From assembly GCF_030682515.1 (NCBI RefSeq), contig NZ_JAUXOD010000079.1, forward strand, positions 1 through 38,069: a stretch of DNA of 38,069 nt, given 5' to 3'. Numbering within the stretch: the first letter of the stretch is position 1; the number at the start of each line of letters is the position of its first letter. This document shows, piece by piece, positions 34,693 to 38,069 of this stretch. The translations under genes and the position numbers were made by a program. Under the pieces are notes generated by a model. It was not told the origin of the DNA. It saw only the letters and a list, made by a program, of their open reading frames with translations, and made no database searches. This DNA is from Hoeflea sp. (GTDB taxonomy: Bacteria; Pseudomonadota; Alphaproteobacteria; Rhizobiales; Rhizobiaceae).

Positions 34693-35835
34693 ATGAACAA
34701 GATGCTTTTGGGACTGACAACTGCCCTTGCGCTGATCGCCAGCGCCGCGGTCTCTTCGGCCGATCCTGTCAAGGTCGGCATGATCACGACGCTCTCCGGC
34801 GGCGGTGCATCGCTCGGCATCGACGTGCGCGACGGCTTCCAGCTCGCGATCAAGCAGTCGGGCCGCACCGACATCGAACTCATCGTCGAGGATGACGCCC
34901 AGAAGCCCGATCTTGCGGTGCAGCTGTCGGACAAGCTCATCCAGTCCGACAAGGTCGATGTGATGACCGGCATCATCTGGTCCAATCTCGCCATGGCCGT
35001 CATTCCGGGCGCGGTTGCCCAGGACAAGATCTACCTCTCGCCGAATGCCGGCCCTTCGGCTCTGGCAGGAGCGGGCTGCAACGCCAATTATTTCAACGTC
35101 GCCTGGCAGAACGACAACCTCCATGAAGCGATGGGCGCCTATGCGACCACTGCCGGCTTCAAGAAGAGCTTCATCCTGGCGCCGAACTATCCGGCCGGCC
35201 AGGATGCGTTGACCGGGTTCAAGCGCTTCTTCAAGGGCGAGATCGCCAAGGAGATCTACACCCAGCTCGGCCAGACCGACTACGCCGCCGAAATCGCCGA
35301 AATCCGCGCCTCGGGCGCCGACAGCGTGTTCTTCTTCCTGCCCGGCGGCATGGGCATCGCCTTCATGAAGCAGTATGCCGGCGCGGGCGTCGACGTGCCG
35401 CTGCTCGGACCTGCCTTCTCCTTCGACCAGAACATCCTGCAGGCCGTTGGCGATGCGGCGCTCGGCGTCAAGAACACCTCGCAATGGTCCAAGGATCTCG
35501 ACAACGAGACCAACAAGGCCTTCGTCGAAAGCTACCAGGCGGAATACAACCGTCTGCCTTCGCTCTATTCGAGCCAGGGCTTCGACACCGCCAACCTGCT
35601 GATATCAGCCATGGACGCGGCCTCGATTTCCGACAAGGACGCATTCCGCGCAGCGCTGAAGGCCGCCAACTTCAAGTCCACCCGAGGCGACTTCAAGTTC
35701 AACACCAACAACCACCCGATCCAGGACATCTATGTCCGCGAAGTGGTCAAGGAAGGCGACATCTACACCAACAAGCTGGTGGGCGTGGCGCTGGAAGACC
35801 ATGGCGACGCCTACGCCGCCGATTGCAAGATGTAA
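34693..35835 (+). CDS. Branched-chain-amino-acid-type ABC transporter substrate-binding protein
   Basis: This 380-residue periplasmic binding protein of the LivK/Peripla_BP_6 type has a signal peptide in about residues 1-23 (NKMLLGLTTALALIASAAVS, then SA). The mature part begins DPVKVGMITTLSGGGASLGI. TLSGGGAS and the later SPNAGPSALAGAGCNANYFN are the usual ligand-contact regions. The C terminus is GDAYAADCKM. Family members of this length also bind aromatic acids, so amino acid specificity is not certain. A ribosome site (AGAGAGGACA) precedes the ATG. A hairpin and a 24-bp palindrome separate it from livH, so the binding protein may be made in excess. Confidence 0.9.
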   Translation: MNKMLLGLTTALALIASAAVSSADPVKVGMITTLSGGGASLGIDVRDGFQLAIKQSGRTDIELIVEDDAQKPDLAVQLSDKLIQSDKVDVMTGIIWSNLAMAVIPGAVAQDKIYLSPNAGPSALAGAGCNANYFNVAWQNDNLHEAMGAYATTAGFKKSFILAPNYPAGQDALTGFKRFFKGEIAKEIYTQLGQTDYAAEIAEIRASGADSVFFFLPGGMGIAFMKQYAGAGVDVPLLGPAFSFDQNILQAVGDAALGVKNTSQWSKDLDNETNKAFVESYQAEYNRLPSLYSSQGFDTANLLISAMDAASISDKDAFRAALKAANFKSTRGDFKFNTNNHPIQDIYVREVVKEGDIYTNKLVGVALEDHGDAYAADCKM

Positions 35836-35847
35836 TCCATCCTCATC

Positions 35848-35880
35848 CGGTCCGGGCGGCGCCCTGCGCTGCCCGGACCG
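35848..35880 (+). promoter_or_regulatory. Hairpin after the binding-protein gene
   Basis: CGGTCCGGGC (35848-35857) and GCCCGGACCG (35871-35880) form a perfect 10-bp stem with a 13-base loop. No T-run follows. It is probably a 3' stabilising or processing hairpin for the binding-protein message. Confidence 0.6.
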
Positions 35881-35903
35881 AGACTTCGCACCGAGGCATG
35901 TCG

Positions 35904-35927
35904 CGTTCAGATGAGCTCATCTGAACG
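35904..35927. repeat. Perfect 24-bp palindrome in the liv operon
   Basis: CGTTCAGATGAG is followed directly by its exact reverse complement. It lies 68 bases after the binding-protein stop codon and 87 bases before livH. A degenerate relative (19 of 24 identical) lies at 21971-21994. It may be a regulator site, a dispersed intergenic palindrome, or an RNA hairpin. Confidence 0.7.
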
Positions 35928-36014
35928 GCAACGGACATGACTCACGTCACCCTTTGCAGCGTCCCTTGCACCGTCTGGACAAGGTGCGGCGTTGTCATGC
36001 GAGCCCGGTAGACA

Positions 36015-36935
36015 ATGACCGTCGCCCTCTTCCTCGAGCAGATTCTCAACGGCTTGCAGCTCGGGGTCATGCTGTTCCTGATGGCCGCGGGCCTGACGCT
36101 GATCTTCGGCGTCATGGGGCTGATCAATCTCGCCCATGGTTCGCTGTTCATGGTCGGCGGCTTCGTCTGCGCCGCGGTCGCCGCCTGGACCGGATCCTTC
36201 TGGCTCGGATTGGTGGCGAGCCTCGCCGCCGCCGCCGCCCTTGGCGCAATTGTCGAGATCGTGGTGATCCGCAGGCTCTATGACCGCGACCATCTCGATC
36301 AGGTGCTGGCGACGTTCGCGCTCGTGCTGATGTTTTCCGAAGGCGTGCGCTTCTTCTTCGGCTCCTTCCCGCTCTATCTCGATCCCCCGGCGTTTCTCGC
36401 CGGTCCGGTCATCCTGCCCGGCGGCCTGCCCTATCCGGCCTACCGGCTGGCGATCATCATCGCGGGCCTCGCGGTCGCAGCCGGTCTCGGCCTGCTGATC
36501 AGCCGCACCAGGCTCGGCATGCAGATCCGCGCCGGCGAGGCCGACCGCGAGATGATCGCGGCGCTCGGCGTCGATATCCGCTTTCTCTACACGGTCGTCT
36601 TCGCGCTGGGCGCAGCGCTGGCTGGCTTTGCCGGCGCGCTGGTCGGCGCCATCCAGTCGGTACAGATCGGCATGGGCGAACCGGTGCTGATCCTGGCTTT
36701 CGTGGTCATCGTCATCGGCGGCATCGGCTCGATCCGCGGCGCGCTGGTGGCAGCCCTCATCGTTGGCCTCGTCGACACCATGGGCCGCTTCCTGCTGCCG
36801 ACGCTGCTCTCCGGCGTCATGGAAGCCTCCGCCGCCCGCGGCGTCGGCTCGGCGCTGGCCTCGATGCTGATCTATCTGCTGATGGCCGTGGTGCTGGTGT
36901 TCAAGCCGAGAGGGTTGTTTCCCCAAAATGCGTGA
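36015..36935 (+). CDS. livH: Branched-chain-type ABC transporter permease LivH
   Basis: This 306-residue inner-membrane permease has about eight hydrophobic segments. The family start is clear: LFLEQILNGLQLGVMLFLMA, then GLTLIFGVMGLINLAHGSLF. The later RAGEADREMIAALGVDIRFL and GGIGSIRGALVAALIVGLVD are typical of LivH. It imports the ligand delivered by the binding protein together with LivM. Its stop codon overlaps the livM start by eight bases, implying coupled translation. Confidence 0.94.
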   Translation: MTVALFLEQILNGLQLGVMLFLMAAGLTLIFGVMGLINLAHGSLFMVGGFVCAAVAAWTGSFWLGLVASLAAAAALGAIVEIVVIRRLYDRDHLDQVLATFALVLMFSEGVRFFFGSFPLYLDPPAFLAGPVILPGGLPYPAYRLAIIIAGLAVAAGLGLLISRTRLGMQIRAGEADREMIAALGVDIRFLYTVVFALGAALAGFAGALVGAIQSVQIGMGEPVLILAFVVIVIGGIGSIRGALVAALIVGLVDTMGRFLLPTLLSGVMEASAARGVGSALASMLIYLLMAVVLVFKPRGLFPQNA

Positions 36936-37917
36936 TCTCGTCACCGAACACCGTCTCAACATCGTGCTGGCGCTGATCCTGCTCGGCGGTCCGCTGGTGG
37001 CGCATTTTGCCGAGGAGCCTTTCCTGGTCACGCTCGCCACCCGCGCCACCATCCTGGCGCTCGCCGGCGTCGGTTTGAACATCGCGCTGGGGCTCGGCGG
37101 GCTGGTGTCCTTCGGCCATGCCGCCTTCTTCGGCCTCGGCGGCTACGCCGTGGGCATTCTGGCGAGCCATCACCAAACCTACGTGCCGCTGATGACATGG
37201 CCCTTTGTCATCAATGGCTCCAACCAGATGCTGGTGCTGTGGCTGGTGGCGGTGCTGGCGAGCGGCCTGGCGGCGCTGGTGATCGGGGCGCTCAGCCTTC
37301 GCACATCGGGCGTCTATTTCATCATGATCACGCTCGCCTTCGCCCAGATGATCTACTACTTCGCCATCTCCTGGCCTGCCTATGGCGGCGAGGACGGGCT
37401 GTCGATCTATGTCCGCAATTCGTTCCCCGGCATCAACACATTGAAGCCGCTGCACTTCTTCCTGCTCTGCTACGGGGTGCTGATCCTGGTTCTGCTGGCG
37501 CAATGGCGCATGACCGGCGCACGCTTCGGCATCGCCCTGCAGGCCGTCCGCCAGAACCAGGGCCGGGTCGCGGCGCTGGGGCTCTCGCCCTACCGGATCA
37601 AGCTCGCGGCCTTCGTGATCTCGGGCATGGTCACCGGCCTCGCCGGCGCGCTTTATGCCGATCTCAACCGCTTCGTCAGCCCCTCGATGCTGTCCTGGCA
37701 CCTGTCGGGCGAGATCATGGTGTTCATCATCCTGGGCGGCGTCGCCCGGCTGTTCGGCCCGGTGGTCGGCGCCTGCCTGTTCGTGCTGTTCGAGCATGCC
37801 TTCGGCAGCTTCACCACGCACTGGCAGTTCTTCCTGGGTGCGGCGCTCCTGGGCGTGGTGCTGTTTGCCCGCGGCGGCTTCATCGGCCTGGTGGCGGGGA
37901 GGGCGCGCCATGACTGA
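36928..37917 (+). CDS. livM: Branched-chain-type ABC transporter permease LivM
   Basis: This 329-residue inner-membrane permease has about eight to ten membrane segments. Landmarks are GVGLNIALGLGGLVSFGHAA near residue 47, the loop YFIMITLAFAQMIYY, and the coupling region GIALQAVRQNQGRVAALGLS near residue 203. The C-terminal end is GRARHD. It overlaps both livH (8 bases) and the following ATPase gene (8 bases), so the three are translated as one unit. Confidence 0.94.
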   Translation: MRDLVTEHRLNIVLALILLGGPLVAHFAEEPFLVTLATRATILALAGVGLNIALGLGGLVSFGHAAFFGLGGYAVGILASHHQTYVPLMTWPFVINGSNQMLVLWLVAVLASGLAALVIGALSLRTSGVYFIMITLAFAQMIYYFAISWPAYGGEDGLSIYVRNSFPGINTLKPLHFFLLCYGVLILVLLAQWRMTGARFGIALQAVRQNQGRVAALGLSPYRIKLAAFVISGMVTGLAGALYADLNRFVSPSMLSWHLSGEIMVFIILGGVARLFGPVVGACLFVLFEHAFGSFTTHWQFFLGAALLGVVLFARGGFIGLVAGRARHD

Positions 37918-38069
37918 ACCGGTGCTCGAGATCAAGGGCCTGACCAAGTCCTTCGGCGCGCTGAAGGTGACCGACGGCGTCGACCTCGATTTGAGGCCCG
38001 GCGAGATTCACGCCCTGATCGGCCCCAATGGCGCCGGCAAGTCGAGCCTGATCAAGCTGGTCGCCGGCG
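37910..38069 (+). CDS. livG: Branched-chain-type ABC transporter ATP-binding protein LivG (cut by window end)
   Basis: Only the first 53 codons lie in the window. MTEPVLEIKGLTKSFGALKV is followed by the Walker A motif GPNGAGKSS at about residues 42-50, which identifies an ABC ATPase. LivG type rather than LivF is inferred from its position directly after livM. The rest of the operon, including the second ATPase if present, lies beyond the right edge. Confidence 0.9.
   Translation, partial: MTEPVLEIKGLTKSFGALKVTDGVDLDLRPGEIHALIGPNGAGKSSLIKLVAG

Overview
This window is GC-rich chromosomal DNA from an alphaproteobacterium, most likely of the order Hyphomicrobiales (Rhizobiales; Rhizobiaceae or Phyllobacteriaceae-like). 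The evidence is a zwf-pgl-edd Entner-Doudoroff operon, a PdhS/PleC/DivJ-type cell-cycle kinase with a CtrA box, a DUF6460 membrane protein, a phasin preceded by sites resembling rhizobial PhaR sites, and a tRNA-His with A73 and no encoded G-1. I cannot name the genus. I see no phage, integrase, transposase, CRISPR array or rRNA. Nearly all of it is core metabolism, transport and signalling. The accessory-looking parts are a toxin-antitoxin pair and several intergenic palindromic repeats.

Layout. Positions 118-4225 (minus) hold zwf-pgl-edd, turning glucose-6-phosphate into KDPG, with a 16-bp palindrome upstream of zwf. Positions 4370-5148 (minus) hold a DUF4258-type toxin and Xre-type antitoxin whose promoter is covered by an inverted repeat. 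Positions 5422-8157 (minus) hold puuA and puuB (gamma-glutamylation and oxidation of putrescine), with a chemoreceptor divergent at 8512-11043. Positions 11453-13440 hold a GFA zinc protein and a Bcr/CflA exporter. Positions 13515-16797 hold isocitrate lyase (aceA) with a small co-transcribed protein, divergent from a RamB/ScfR-like short-chain acyl regulator. Positions 17028-21574 hold a polyamine ABC transporter (potFGHI) with an extra small membrane protein inserted between potG and potH.

Positions 21595-23967 (minus) hold a DUF6460 protein and an AsmA-family protein. Positions 24141-27156 hold acetoacetyl-CoA synthetase and an alpha/beta hydrolase. Positions 27196-28377 (minus) hold a small secreted protein and a hemolysin III family protein. 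An orphan plus-strand terminator at 28781-28810 suggests an unannotated small RNA. Positions 28849-33171 (minus) hold a 1440-residue multi-PAS histidine kinase. Then come a phasin (33414-33869), tRNA-His (34052-34128), a stand-alone Lrp-type ligand-binding domain protein (minus), and a branched-chain-amino-acid-type ABC transporter (34693 to the right edge, where the first ATPase is cut off).

How the parts work together. Putrescine import (potFGHI) and the first Puu-pathway steps (puuAB) are encoded 9 kb apart, and a chemoreceptor flanks puuA. Acetoacetyl-CoA synthetase and the phasin belong to polyhydroxybutyrate use and storage. The glyoxylate-shunt enzyme aceA allows growth on the resulting acetyl-CoA. 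The most interesting signals are regulatory: a perfect CtrA box at the kinase promoter, twin PhaR-like sites on the phasin promoter, a possibly leaderless autoregulated toxin transcript, an orphan small-RNA terminator, and a perfect 24-bp palindrome in the liv operon with a degenerate relative 14 kb away.
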